Below, one piece after another: positions 1 through 8,351 of a stretch of DNA of 64,000 bases. The number at the start of each line of letters is the position of its first letter. Within the stretch, counting starts at the first letter, position 1. The DNA lies in the NCBI GenBank assembly GCA_947501475.1, contig CANMWA010000011.1, positions 62,001 to 126,000 on the forward strand, given 5' to 3'. The notes under the pieces were generated by a model. It was not told the origin of the DNA. It did no database searches and saw only the letters and a list, made by a program, of their open reading frames with translations. This DNA comes from an uncultured Aquimarina sp. Lineage in GTDB: Bacteria > Bacteroidota > Bacteroidia > Flavobacteriales > Flavobacteriaceae. The position numbers and the translations under genes are program-made.

Positions 1-34
1 AATTTTGAGCTTAGGGTCTTTTATAATACACGTA

Positions 35-592
35 CTACTCGTCTATAGTGATTACACCATCATTGATTCTTGAATTCAAGATAGTAAAATCCTGATTAGC
101 ATCAAAACCATCGGCTTCGTTAATGTCTCCACTAGGCAAATAGCTTTTGTATGGCTGATCGGTAAATACCCAGTTAATATTTTTGTCCCAATATAACTGT
201 TTTGCTTGCAGATGTGTACTATCTGCGGTTTTAATATCTACATTTCCTCTCATATCAATTAAACCAGTTTGTTGATAGGAAATGGCATAATCTGAAGTAA
301 CGATACTTACCTTACCTTCTTTATCTATAATATCTAATACAATCCCCTCTGGAAATTCATGATACCCAAAAGACTTGTTTGTAAAATCTAATATCCTAGT
401 TGCTTTTAATATCGCTGTTAATCTACCAGAATCGGTATACTTAAGGTTTACATCAAATGCCTCTGCAATTGGAGCTTCATCAGACATCAAAAAACTTTGA
501 GTATTTGCTTTTTTTGACTGGCATGAAAAAAACATTGTCACAGCAAAAGCTGTGACAATGTTTATTATGATATAATATTTTTTGTTTTGCAT
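35..592 (-). CDS. lptC: LptC-type LPS export periplasmic protein
   Basis: 185 aa. The N terminus is a lipoprotein signal with Cys24 after FFS. The rest has the LptC/YrbK pattern: repeated beta-strand segments of the form DSGRLTAILKA, then IVTSDYAISYQQTGLIDMRGNV and TADSTHLQAKQLYWD. The family carries lipopolysaccharide from the LptBFG extractor towards LptA at the periplasmic face of the inner membrane. The start codon overlaps the stop of the TPR gene (TAATG), so the two are co-translated. It is the last gene of the coaX-led operon visible here. A strong stem-loop sits inside its signal-peptide codons (separate entry). Family assignment is fairly secure. Confidence 0.8.
   Translation of the reverse strand: MQNKKYYIIINIVTAFAVTMFFSCQSKKANTQSFLMSDEAPIAEAFDVNLKYTDSGRLTAILKATRILDFTNKSFGYHEFPEGIVLDIIDKEGKVSIVTSDYAISYQQTGLIDMRGNVDIKTADSTHLQAKQLYWDKNINWVFTDQPYKSYLPSGDINEADGFDANQDFTILNSRINDGVITIDE
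526..562 (-). terminator. Terminator-like hairpin inside the lptC signal-peptide codons
   Basis: The sequence shows a perfect 14-bp stem (531-544 with 549-562) and a 4-nt loop. On the minus strand it is followed by seven T. This is the form of an intrinsic terminator, but it lies about 31-62 nt inside lptC. It could lower lptC transcription relative to the upstream genes, or only affect translation. No experiment is implied. Confidence 0.4.
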
Positions 593-1962
593 TACAATTT
601 AGGAACCCTAACTGTTTCACCAATCCAGCATGCTATTTTAACCGAAGTTACTCCTGGATTATTAAAAATATCAGTTTTTGAAGGTGCCTTTGCTTTATAG
701 TTTGCTGCTGTTTTTGAAGCAGTAGATTTTAAACTTGGGTCAACTTTCCCTGCTCTTCTAGCATAATTTTCTGCCAACCAATACACTGCTCTCTTGCTAA
801 ATACATCTGCACCACAAGCATTTGCACTACCTGCAATCATACTAGCTATTCTTAGGTAACAAATCCCCATAGAAGGTTTTTGCTTAAGTGCTTTTCTGTA
901 ATATGATCTTGCATTTGATTTACTACCTTGTCTTTTAAGCATCTCAGCAATCTTGAAATATACTTTGGCTTTATCACTAGGGTTTTTTTCAAGTTGTGCA
1001 GCTTGATCATAGTACTTTCTTGCTGTAGATGACTTTTTATCTTTTTGCGCTAAGATCCCAAGATAATATGCTGATTTTGCTGATGGCTCTGCTTTATGCA
1101 ATGCCTCAACCAACTTAAAGAATAAAGGATCATCTGTACATTCTTTTCCAGACATTCTACCAGCGGCACCTTTTAACCAATTAACATCGGTTTTCTTGGC
1201 TTCAAACTGACCCGTATATAAAGGAATCAAGTTATTACAATCAGCTCTTTCTCCAAGTTTTTGATTGATCCCTGCTTTTACTTTACTAAAAGCAACCAAA
1301 TTAATACCAGAATTTTTAAGCTTTTTCTTTTCTTTACTTGTTAACGCTGTTCCTGATTCTTCTTTTTCAGTAAGTTCAGCAATTCTTTGAGCCAACTTAC
1401 TTTCTTCACTTTCGATTTTTGAAGTAATATCATCATACAAGTCAAAAACTTCTTGTAATTCTTTTTTGCCTTGATCTTGTAAATCTACAAATAGAGAAAA
1501 GTATGTATATAATTTCTTTGGTCTCTTAAAGTTACCCTTGTCTTCTGTATATGCCTTATTAAATTCTGCAAATTGAGCATCTTTTGTACCAATTTTGTTA
1601 TCGTACATTAACTGTCCGATATCAGAATGCATATCACCAACTTTGGTTTTTGCAGGAAAATACTGAAAACGCTCTTTCCATAGTTTTATCTTCTCATTAG
1701 CAAGAGTAGATTTTTCTGTAGCAGCTGCTTTTTTATATTTAGCCTCCAATAATTTTTGTCCAAACTGATATGTCGCAACACTATATGTAGGACATTCTTT
1801 TCTTACTTTCCACAATGGCTCTTCTGCAGCCGCATAATTCTTCACTTTAGCATGTTCATAGGCTATTGACGCCGTTGTTGCACAGTCTGTAGCCTGGGCA
1901 CTTACATTTATAGTACTTAAAACTAATCCTGTAGCTATTGTAAATAAAACTTTAGTATTCAT
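592..1962 (-). CDS. Secreted tetratricopeptide-repeat protein
   Basis: 456 aa with a Sec signal peptide (cleavage likely after VSAQA). The centre (about 180-215) is a charged, coiled-coil-like stretch rich in K and E. TPR units are visible at about 290-375, with patterns such as AYYLGILAQKDKKSSTARKYY and ARSYYRKALKQKP. The protein probably acts in the periplasm as a scaffold. It lies between an outer-membrane protein and lptC, an order seen in other flavobacteria, which suggests a cell-envelope role. The specific function is unknown. Confidence 0.75.
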   Translation of the reverse strand: MNTKVLFTIATGLVLSTINVSAQATDCATTASIAYEHAKVKNYAAAEEPLWKVRKECPTYSVATYQFGQKLLEAKYKKAAATEKSTLANEKIKLWKERFQYFPAKTKVGDMHSDIGQLMYDNKIGTKDAQFAEFNKAYTEDKGNFKRPKKLYTYFSLFVDLQDQGKKELQEVFDLYDDITSKIESEESKLAQRIAELTEKEESGTALTSKEKKKLKNSGINLVAFSKVKAGINQKLGERADCNNLIPLYTGQFEAKKTDVNWLKGAAGRMSGKECTDDPLFFKLVEALHKAEPSAKSAYYLGILAQKDKKSSTARKYYDQAAQLEKNPSDKAKVYFKIAEMLKRQGSKSNARSYYRKALKQKPSMGICYLRIASMIAGSANACGADVFSKRAVYWLAENYARRAGKVDPSLKSTASKTAANYKAKAPSKTDIFNNPGVTSVKIACWIGETVRVPKL

Positions 1963-1982
1963 AGCTGTGTTATTAATTGTAT

Positions 1983-3227
1983 TTAATTAAATTTTATTTT
2001 TCTAAACCATTTATCATTTAATGATAAACTAATAGAAACGTTAAAAAACTCTTCCTTTATTAATCCAAAATCTGTTGTTCCTCTTTGACCATACTCAAAA
2101 CCAATATTGGCATTAGAGAACAATCTTCCAACTGGTAGACCTACTCCAAAAGACATGCCAAACTCATCGATTGAGTTATTATCAATATGTAAGCCCGTTT
2201 TTTCATATCGTACTCCAGCTCTATAAACAACTCTACTAAAATAATTTGTAAGTGAGTTGTATTTTGGAATATAAAAACCTCCTAATTTCATTTTAGAACC
2301 ATTTTTATATTCAACATTATCTTGACTAGCGGCTACATTTGTAAATTTTCCGGCGTCCAAATATACATATTCTGCACCGACAAACCATTTTCTTTGTTTA
2401 CCAACACCAGTACCTATTTTAAGCTCGGCAGGAAGATCAATTTCTTGTTCTTCAATTTGCGCCTCTTGATTTTGAACAACCGCTTCCTGACCACTGTCGT
2501 TAATAATTACTGAAGCAAGGTCTCTTGTAACCTCTGATGATAATTCGGCCGATGGCGTAGACACCACCGATGCTGATAACTGTAACTCTTGAGACAACAT
2601 TGTTTGATAAAACAACCCTAAAGAAAAGGTAAATGCCGAAAGATTTGAGCTTGTTAACTCTCTAGTATCAAACTGTACATTAGGCCTTTCAAGGATCGAT
2701 TTATTTTCTATATTTCCAAAGTTATAATTAAAATCTACACCAACACTTAGATTCTTGTTAACTTTAAATCCTGCGGCCAAAAATACTTTATTTAAGCCTC
2801 CAGTTCCTGTGAATTCTAGTTCTGAGCCATCATCTCTGACTGTACTTAACTGATACCCCACTGAAGTAGTAGGAATCAAACCAAAACCAAAACCAAATTT
2901 ACCAGCAGGGATTCCTACTGCCAGATAATCTACTGATGCATTATCTCCAGAAGATGATTCTACTTCATTACTAATCTTAAAATTAGTATATGATGTTCCT
3001 ACCGTATATGTGGTAAGTTTTAATTCTCCAAAAGCCGCAGGGTTTTGAAGATTTAAATGGACACTATCTGCAAAAACGCTTAGCCCTCCCATCGAATTAT
3101 TTTCTACCGTTCCTTTAAACTTCTGTATCCCTATTCCATAAAAAGAATAAGGAGAAGAAGTACCTTCCTGGGCATAAGATATACTGGTTATAAGTACCAA
3201 TACGATTACCAAAATCTTCTTTATCAT
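1983..3227 (-). CDS. Outer-membrane beta-barrel protein (OmpP1/FadL-like)
   Basis: 414 aa with a signal peptide (SISYAQEG). Near the mature N terminus is SPYSFYGIGIQKFKGTVENN, and many alternating beta strands follow. The pattern resembles the OmpP1/FadL-type barrels common in Bacteroidetes, including an NPAAFG segment. The C terminus ends with strands NVSISLSLNDKWFRKIKFN, typical of a barrel. The start overlaps the coaX stop by 4 bp, so translation is coupled. A transport or envelope-assembly role is inferred from class and neighbours only. Confidence 0.7.
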   Translation of the reverse strand: MIKKILVIVLVLITSISYAQEGTSSPYSFYGIGIQKFKGTVENNSMGGLSVFADSVHLNLQNPAAFGELKLTTYTVGTSYTNFKISNEVESSSGDNASVDYLAVGIPAGKFGFGFGLIPTTSVGYQLSTVRDDGSELEFTGTGGLNKVFLAAGFKVNKNLSVGVDFNYNFGNIENKSILERPNVQFDTRELTSSNLSAFTFSLGLFYQTMLSQELQLSASVVSTPSAELSSEVTRDLASVIINDSGQEAVVQNQEAQIEEQEIDLPAELKIGTGVGKQRKWFVGAEYVYLDAGKFTNVAASQDNVEYKNGSKMKLGGFYIPKYNSLTNYFSRVVYRAGVRYEKTGLHIDNNSIDEFGMSFGVGLPVGRLFSNANIGFEYGQRGTTDFGLIKEEFFNVSISLSLNDKWFRKIKFN

Positions 3228-3955
3228 CTACTATTATTAAAAGCTAAAATGTGATTGAGTCCCTCTAACAAAAAATTAGAGGTGGCAAATATGCCATTTT
3301 TTAATCTTTTAGACAAAAAATGTGCATCTCCTCCGGTTAAAATAACTGTTAAATCAGGATAAATGTTGCAATATTCTTCAATTACTCCATTAATTTCATA
3401 TAAAACTCCATGAATTACTCCCGAGTGAATTGCTTCTTCTGTACTATCTCCAATTAGTTTTTTGGGTGCTGTCTGATCCAATAACGGTAATTTGGCAGTG
3501 AAATTATTGAGGCTATTATATCTTAATCTAATTCCTGGTGCTATTGCTCCTCCTAGATATTCTTCTTTATCATTTTTAAAATCATAAGTAATACAGGTTC
3601 CTGCATCAATAACCAAAACATTTTTTTGAGGGTATTGATCTACCGCTGCTGCTATTAATGCTAAACGGTCAACACCTAATGTTAATGGAGTTGTATAGTG
3701 ATTATTAAATGGCATTTGTACACTATGATCTACAACAAGTGTATTATAATGGCTTTTTAAAAACGCTAAATCATTTTTTGTGACATCAGAAACCGAAGAA
3801 ATTATCGCATTGTTGATTGTCGAAAAATCTTTTTGAATTTTTTGTAGTGTTTCTACAAATTCATCTTGCTTTATAACTGTCTTAGAAACAATTACAGATG
3901 CATCAAAGACACCTATTTTTATGTATGTATTGCCTACATCTATAACTAGATTCAT
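3224..3955 (-). CDS. coaX: Type III pantothenate kinase
   Basis: 243 aa, the normal length for CoaX. It phosphorylates pantothenate, the first step of coenzyme A synthesis in the cytoplasm. Visible motifs are the N-terminal phosphate-binding DVGNTYIKIG (6-15), GVDR (94-97), DAGTCITYD (117-125) and GGAIAPG (135-141), all of the ASKHA-fold type III family. It is the first gene of a four-gene minus-strand operon (coaX, outer-membrane protein, TPR, lptC) with overlaps of 1-4 bp. It is divergent from the tRNA-Phe gene about 100 bp away. Confidence 0.95.
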   Translation of the reverse strand: MNLVIDVGNTYIKIGVFDASVIVSKTVIKQDEFVETLQKIQKDFSTINNAIISSVSDVTKNDLAFLKSHYNTLVVDHSVQMPFNNHYTTPLTLGVDRLALIAAAVDQYPQKNVLVIDAGTCITYDFKNDKEEYLGGAIAPGIRLRYNSLNNFTAKLPLLDQTAPKKLIGDSTEEAIHSGVIHGVLYEINGVIEEYCNIYPDLTVILTGGDAHFLSKRLKNGIFATSNFLLEGLNHILAFNNSR

Positions 3956-4053
3956 GTTTTATCTTGTGAATCGCAAAAGTACAAAACGATTTTTTTAATT
4001 TTTTCTTTTGATGATTAAAAAAAGCGTTCTATATTTGCATCCGCTTACAGCGA

Positions 4054-4126
4054 GGTGCCTTAGCTCAGTTGGTAGAGCAAAGGACTGAAAATCCTTGTGT
4101 CCCTGGTTCGATTCCTGGAGGCACCA
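4054..4126 (+). tRNA. tRNA-Phe (anticodon GAA)
   Basis: Cloverleaf read directly: acceptor GGTGCCT (4054-4060) pairs with AGGCACC (4119-4125), with discriminator A4126. The D arm contains AGCTCAGTTGGTAGAGC. The anticodon arm is AAGGA-CTGAAAA-TCCTT with GAA at 4087-4089, and the T loop is GTTCGATTC. CCA is not encoded. Confidence 0.97.
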
Positions 4127-4133
4127 CCTCAAA

Positions 4134-4162
4134 AACCCGAACAAATTGTTCGGGTTTTTTTA
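4134..4162 (+). terminator. Intrinsic terminator after tRNA-Phe
   Basis: Stem AACCCGAACAA (4134-4144) with TTGTTCGGGTT (4146-4156), followed by a T run. It begins 8 nt after the mature tRNA end. Confidence 0.9.
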
Positions 4163-4342
4163 TTTTAATACAATCCCGCATTACTTATATATACTATACT
4201 CTCAAAAAAATAAGGAATGCAACCTTTTTGGGGCAAAAAAACACCTAAGCACATCAATCATACAATTGACATGCCCGGCAACATAATCACTAAAAAATCC
4301 TATATATTTAGGATTTAATTTTCATATTCTATTCAATGAGAG

Positions 4343-4696
4343 TTAAACTGCCATTTCTGGCTTATGCATACTCACTACCGAAAGTACAGCAGCACCATTA
4401 ATCCAATAGTAATATGCATCAATTCCTTCGAATGAAAAAATAAAAGGAACTATAATAAACACTACTGCGACCAAAAAATCAACAATCAAATGAATTCGAT
4501 AAGAAACTACTCGAAGTGCTCCTAGATGATGGTCAGTTAATAGTGTTAAAATAAATGCTGCTACCCCAGTAACTACTGAAAGTTGTAACGCAAGTGGATG
4601 AGAGCTACCTAACCCTAGTAAAAAAGGAAGTACTATTAATGCAATAGCAACAGGGTAATCTAAAAACGCATGTATTCTTTTGGTTATAAAGCGCAT
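4343..4696 (-). CDS. SPW-repeat-type small membrane protein
   Basis: 117 aa with four hydrophobic segments (about 13-30, 35-52, 67-86 and 94-110) arranged as two similar halves. Each half begins with a basic motif plus a D (RIHAFLDYPVAIALIVLPF and RIHLIVDFLVAVVFIIVPF). This internal duplication fits the SPW/DUF-type inner-membrane proteins found in Bacteroidetes. It is a single gene with no operon partner. The function of the family is not established. Confidence 0.65.
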   Translation of the reverse strand: MRFITKRIHAFLDYPVAIALIVLPFLLGLGSSHPLALQLSVVTGVAAFILTLLTDHHLGALRVVSYRIHLIVDFLVAVVFIIVPFIFSFEGIDAYYYWINGAAVLSVVSMHKPEMAV

Positions 4697-4886
4697 AATT
4701 TTTAAGTTTTAAATTATTATTTTATTAGTGAATTATTGAGGTATCAAAGATGGTGGATAATCAAAATATACATGCTACAAAAAAATCGCTCTTTATTGTA
4801 CTTTTTGTTTACACCCTATTGTTCTCATATATAAACCTAGCTGGTGAAATAAGCTTGTGACTTGTGTTTTTTACTCATGTTTCTAA

Positions 4887-4925
4887 AATACAAAAGCCAC
4901 TATATTGCTATAGCGGCCTTGTATT
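4887..4925 (-). terminator. Hairpin terminator, repeat family 2 copy 1
   Basis: The stem joins AATACAA...GCC.CTATA with TATAG.GGC.TTGTATT around a TTGC loop, and T-rich sequence follows on the minus strand. It lies about 50 nt after the outer-membrane protein stop. About 75 bp around it resemble the hairpin at 7517-7554, so it belongs to a small repeat family. Confidence 0.6.
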
Positions 4926-4977
4926 ATCTATTTACTGCTGTTCTGTCTATTTTTTAACGAACTTCGTAACCTAGGTT

Positions 4978-5604
4978 TTACTTAGTATTCTTTCTTTTTT
5001 CATTGATCGGAAACGAAAGTCCAAATGCAAAAGCCCCCGAAAACTGCTTAGCTTGTGGTGTAAAATAGTAAGCAAATTCGAGATCTGTTCTATTATTTTT
5101 TCCTAGCCCTAGTCCTATTGTAAACGGAATATGTAATAATACCCCTGTAATATCTTTGGTAGTTTGCGGAGTGTTGGTCACAAAGGATCCTACCGAAGCA
5201 CCCAAGCCAAGTTCTAGATAAGGCGCTACATATGGGATAGGGGCCTGTATTCTACCTTTACCCCCAAGCATCCATGCATTTGTCTTTACTTCAAAACCCC
5301 TTAAACTTGGGTCAAGATCATCCTGATTCGTATCTGCAAATATTACACCAGTATAAGGACGTAAACTCAACCAGGTTTTTGGTGCCCACACATACTCTAC
5401 CTGGGCAAAAAAACCTGTGCCTGATACATCTACATTATTAGATGGAACAGTTACCCCAAAACCTATCTTGGCATTAATAAATTCTCCTTTTTTGGATTGA
5501 GCATTAGCCTGACTAGAAGCAAACATTACAAAAATGGCAGTTACAACTATATTTCTAAAAACAAAAGAAAGTGAAGTTGTTAAAGGGCTATTGTATTTTT
5601 TCAT
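4978..5604 (-). CDS. Small outer-membrane beta-barrel protein
   Basis: 208 aa. The N-terminal signal is long and ends in SSQANAQS. The body is a barrel-like series of aromatic and glycine strands, for example GFFAQVEYVWAPKTWLSLRPY and PYLELGLGASVG, and it ends with FAFGLSFPINEK. It is about the size of an eight-stranded OmpW- or OmpA-like barrel. It has its own terminator and no operon partner. No specific function can be assigned. Confidence 0.6.
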   Translation of the reverse strand: MKKYNSPLTTSLSFVFRNIVVTAIFVMFASSQANAQSKKGEFINAKIGFGVTVPSNNVDVSGTGFFAQVEYVWAPKTWLSLRPYTGVIFADTNQDDLDPSLRGFEVKTNAWMLGGKGRIQAPIPYVAPYLELGLGASVGSFVTNTPQTTKDITGVLLHIPFTIGLGLGKNNRTDLEFAYYFTPQAKQFSGAFAFGLSFPINEKRKNTK

Positions 5605-6067
5605 AAAAATTTTAATTTTAAAAATCAGCAGTTAGTGTAGACTACTTCTTTTTGATACATTTTATTGTTACTTACTATTTTGGTTTTAATAGCGCGTAAA
5701 TATATAGCTTGGCAATCTCATTTTATGATACTATGCCTTTATATATGTTAAATTTTTTGTAAATCTGGTTGTTATGATCTGCTTGAAATAGGGTTTTGAG
5801 CTTCAGACTCACACAGCTCTCCCTCTTAATTAAGTAGAAAGAATGAATTCTGATCTCGACAGGGTCCAGAAGAAAGAGGGTATTGCCAGCGCATTACTTC
5901 GGGCTTCGGGCTTCGAGAGCCTCAGCCCTCGTTACAAATATGAACCCTCGACCATTTATAACGAAGCCTGAGGTGCCATACTGAGCTTGTCGAAGTATAC
6001 TCGAAGGTTGATTTCTCGGATCATTAGATCATTAGAATGTTTGGATTTCCTGTTTTAGTTCTTATTT
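5605..6067. other. Intergenic stretch of dispersed repeats
   Basis: No credible gene. It holds fragments of dispersed repeats, including a TTCGAGAGC...CCTCAGCCCTCG unit near 5907-5946 and an inverted TACTGAGCTTGTCGAAG unit near 5978-5996. Related units recur at about 13397-13480, on the other side of the accessory island. Confidence 0.6.
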
Positions 6068-6240
6068 CCCGCCGCCATTAGTGTTTCACTAGTGTGCCAC
6101 GCAATGCGATGTAGGCATCATACAAAAACCAGCCATATCTTAACAAGATCATGACTGGCTTTATTTTTTTTTATTCTTATTTACCAATCTGATACGGTAC
6201 TAGTTGCAAACTAGCACTAGCATACTAGGACCAGCAGGGG
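6068..6240. repeat. Family 1 inverted-repeat element, copy 1
   Basis: 173 bp, nearly identical to the copies at 7242-7417 and 8352-8521. The right end has CCAGCAGGGG; the left end is degenerate compared with CCCCTGCTG in the other copies. Inside are CTAG-rich palindromes near both ends and a terminator-like hairpin (CCAGCCATATCTT with AAGATCATGACTGG) followed by T's on the plus strand. It lies downstream of the last lipoprotein of the array. Confidence 0.85.
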
Positions 6241-6265
6241 ATTTAGTTAAAAATTTGAAAGTGTA

Positions 6266-6303
6266 AACAACAGCTACAACTCTTTTTTATTGTAGCTGTT
6301 GTT
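6266..6303 (-). terminator. Terminator after the third lipoprotein gene
   Basis: Perfect 14-bp stem AACAACAGCTACAA (6266-6279) with TTGTAGCTGTTGTT (6290-6303). It lies 66 nt after the stop of the lipoprotein gene read on the minus strand. The T tail is short. Confidence 0.65.
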
Positions 6304-6368
6304 ATGATTTGCCTACTCATAGCCAGCCTGGCTTTGACTGTACTCGAAAGGATTCGAGCGCTAGATAA

Positions 6369-6953
6369 TCAATATATATATATCATTTTGCCTTGTTTAG
6401 TGAACCATTCATTATCTTGTTTTTCTAATAGGCAAAGAAAGTAACCACTATGTTTTTTTGAAACAGTAATTAATGCTTTCTTCAAATTATCATCAAAAGC
6501 AATCCGAGAAAAAGATAATTGCCAATCATAAGTATTGTGTTGTTCTTGTTTTGATAATGTAGAATCAATATAAATGACCTTATAATCTTTTTTGCTTTTT
6601 ATTTTACTTAAGTCTAAAGACAAATCTTGATTAAAGTTGTTAAATAACTCTAATAAATCTTTGTATTCTTTGTCATTAGCTTTTTCCAAAATATTTTTAT
6701 CCACTTTCTCTCTTTTCATTACGCAATGTACACCGATGGTTTGAATCTGGTTCATTATAGAATCAGTCTGAACTTCAGTAAAATATGCATCTTTACCTTC
6801 AGGCGGTGGAGGTGGTTTAATGGGACTACCGAATTCATCTATAAGTAGAGATATTACCTGATAAGTGTTGTTTTCTAGTCTTTTGTCTTCTTCAGAATTA
6901 CATGAAGATAAAAACAAAATACATAACATTAAAACTCTAATTAATAGTTTCAT
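6369..6953 (-). CDS. Proline-rich lipoprotein, paralogue C
   Basis: 194 aa with a lipoprotein signal (Cys18 after LFLSS). After the signal comes NTYQVISLLIDEFGSPIKPPPPP, a motif shared with the paralogues at 7623-8219 and 8530-9147 (YxxxSLLxxxxGxP then a proline run). The C terminus shares the pattern LLEKxxxxW. The middle is divergent. It is predicted to be anchored to a membrane facing the periplasm. Its ATG lies 2 nt after the stop of an orphan peptidase fragment (6956-7241). I infer a partner or immunity role from that pairing; no known family is recognised. Confidence 0.7.
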   Translation of the reverse strand: MKLLIRVLMLCILFLSSCNSEEDKRLENNTYQVISLLIDEFGSPIKPPPPPEGKDAYFTEVQTDSIMNQIQTIGVHCVMKREKVDKNILEKANDKEYKDLLELFNNFNQDLSLDLSKIKSKKDYKVIYIDSTLSKQEQHNTYDWQLSFSRIAFDDNLKKALITVSKKHSGYFLCLLEKQDNEWFTKQGKMIYIY

Positions 6954-6955
6954 AA

Positions 6956-7241
6956 TTAATTACAATTAGTAGGGTTAAAATCAGTATTTTCATTTACAAT
7001 TGCTTGCAAACGATATAATTCATTACTTTCTTCGGTAGTTAAAGTACCTCTATAATCATAAGCCCTTAAACCATCCCATCCAAATCCTAGATAATGATTT
7101 AATGGATATTTGTTGTTATCCATTTCTCTAACAGCTTTTGCAATTGGCTCCACATAATTTTCCATCATATAAATATGTTGAGCCATACTAGCCATATTAT
7201 TTAATCCTTTGTAATTTCTGTATAAATCGAACAATAATTTT
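6956..7241 (-). pseudogene. Orphan 3' fragment 1 of the HExxH protein gene
   Basis: It encodes about 94 aa similar to residues about 684-771 of the 771-aa protein at 9138-11453. QHIYMMENYVEPIAKAVREM aligns with QHIYMTEKYVIPIAKALREL, and the end FNPTNCN resembles NNIPCQ. It lacks the HEGVH metal-binding motif and a normal start; the only in-frame start is TTG at 7234. The similarity begins exactly at the edge of the repeat at 7242-7417. It stops 2 nt before lipoprotein C. It is either a remnant or a stored donor module. Confidence 0.75.
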
Positions 7242-7417
7242 CCCCTGCTGCCGCTAGTGTTTCACTAGTGTGCCACACAATGCGATGTAGGGATCATACA
7301 AAAACCAGCCATATCTTAACAAGATCATGACTGGCTTTACTTTTTTTTTATTCTTATTTGCCAATCTGATACGGTACTAGTTGCAAACTAGCACTAGCAT
7401 ACTAGGACCAGCAGGGG
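7242..7417. repeat. Family 1 inverted-repeat element, copy 2
   Basis: 176 bp bounded by CCCCTGCTG (7242-7250) and its inverse CAGCAGGGG (7409-7417). It differs from copy 1 at only a few positions. Peptidase-gene fragments abut both ends: fragment 1 on the left and fragment 3 on the right. No open reading frame or transposase is inside. Confidence 0.88.
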
Positions 7418-7511
7418 AAAACTGATTTCTATCAAGTTCTCTTAAAGCTTTAGCTATTGGGATAACATATTTTTCTGTCATATATGCATGCTGAGTCATC
7501 TGCTCATAACT
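7418..7511 (-). pseudogene. Orphan internal fragment 3 of the HExxH protein gene
   Basis: It encodes about 32 aa matching residues 693-725 of the 771-aa protein; EKYVIPIAKALRELDRNQFS is identical. About 60 bp (7417-7476) are identical in DNA to 9280-9339. It is cut at both sides: by the family 2 hairpin upstream (an in-frame TGA lies just before) and by family 1 copy 2 downstream. It cannot be a functional gene alone. Confidence 0.8.
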
Positions 7512-7516
7512 TCAAA

Positions 7517-7554
7517 ACATAAAAGCTACTATATTGCTATAGCAGCCTTTATGT
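7517..7554 (-). terminator. Hairpin terminator, repeat family 2 copy 2
   Basis: Stem ACATAAA.GCT.CTATA with TATAG.AGC.TTTATGT around a TTGC loop, 69 nt after the stop of lipoprotein B. It is homologous to 4887-4925. A shared box, CCGTTAAAGATTGGCA on the minus strand, resembles CCGTATCAGATTGGCA inside the family 1 elements. Confidence 0.6.
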
Positions 7555-7622
7555 TATGCATTAACTTCTGCCAATCTTTAACGGCACCAGAAATATTCTG
7601 GCGATAGCTGAGGATTATATAA

Positions 7623-8219
7623 TCAAGAAATAGTTAATTCTTTTGATTTTACAATAACCCATTTACCTTTTTTCTTTTCTAAAAAAACCAAAGATGAAAA
7701 CCCATTTAAAGGAGCCATTGAAACTCCAATAAGAGTAACAGCTTTATTTAATTCAGTATTAAAAGAAATATTATGAAAGATGAGTAATTTATCATAATTT
7801 TTCTCAATATGATATTTATCTTTTTTTAATAAAGAAGTATCAACTATTGATAATTGGAACTGTTCGTTAACGTTAAGTTTAGAAATATCTAATGTCGAAT
7901 CATTTTTATCTTTATTCATTTTTTCAATCAGCACCCTGAATTCTACATCTTCCTCATTTGGATATTTAGAAAATAGTTTCTTAGTATTCTTAAGAACTGG
8001 ATATACAGCTATATTTTGTTCTAATTTTTTTATAGAATCCCAACCCATTTCTTTTAAAGAAGGTAATCTTGCCGGTGGCGGTGGCGGTGGCGGTGGCAAT
8101 GGTAACCCATATTCTTGAGTAATTAAAGAAACTATTTCATAAGTGTCTTTTTCTCTGATATTTGGTTCACAGGACAAAAAGATTACAAATACTATAAATA
8201 ATACAAATAGCTTTTTCAT
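7623..8219 (-). CDS. Proline-rich lipoprotein, paralogue B
   Basis: 198 aa from the ATG at 8219. An upstream TTG extension to 8231 would overlap fragment 2 and spoil the signal peptide. The lipobox is IFLSC (Cys17). It then has DTYEIVSLITQEYGLP followed by an eight-proline run, and ends SSLVFLEKKKGKWV. It shares these end motifs with lipoproteins A and C but is divergent between them. The ATG is 2 nt after the stop of orphan fragment 2, the same junction as fragment 1/lipoprotein C. Function unknown; a partner of the upstream C-terminal module is inferred. Confidence 0.72.
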   Translation of the reverse strand: MKKLFVLFIVFVIFLSCEPNIREKDTYEIVSLITQEYGLPLPPPPPPPPARLPSLKEMGWDSIKKLEQNIAVYPVLKNTKKLFSKYPNEEDVEFRVLIEKMNKDKNDSTLDISKLNVNEQFQLSIVDTSLLKKDKYHIEKNYDKLLIFHNISFNTELNKAVTLIGVSMAPLNGFSSLVFLEKKKGKWVIVKSKELTIS

Positions 8220-8221
8220 AT

Positions 8222-8351
8222 TTAATTGCAATTTAAAGGATTAAATTCTGTTTGACTATTCACCAATTGTTGATAATTTGCAAAAAGAGCTTTTTCTTCA
8301 TCAGATAACAAAATTTCGTGAGCATACGCTCGTAAACCATCCCAACCAAAT
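8222..8351 (-). pseudogene. Orphan 3' fragment 2 of the HExxH protein gene
   Basis: About 43 codons read from the repeat edge into the lipoprotein B start: GFGWDGLRAYAHEILLSDEE, then the end FNPLNCN. It matches the last 40 or so residues of orphan fragment 1 (GFGWDGLRAY, FNPTNCN) and, more weakly, the 771-aa protein (HFAWTGL). There is no start codon. It begins exactly where family 1 copy 3 ends. Confidence 0.75.

Noticed and set aside
4095..4286. Small gene over the tRNA-Phe 3' part
   Set aside because: It overlaps the tRNA and its terminator; the frame is accidental.
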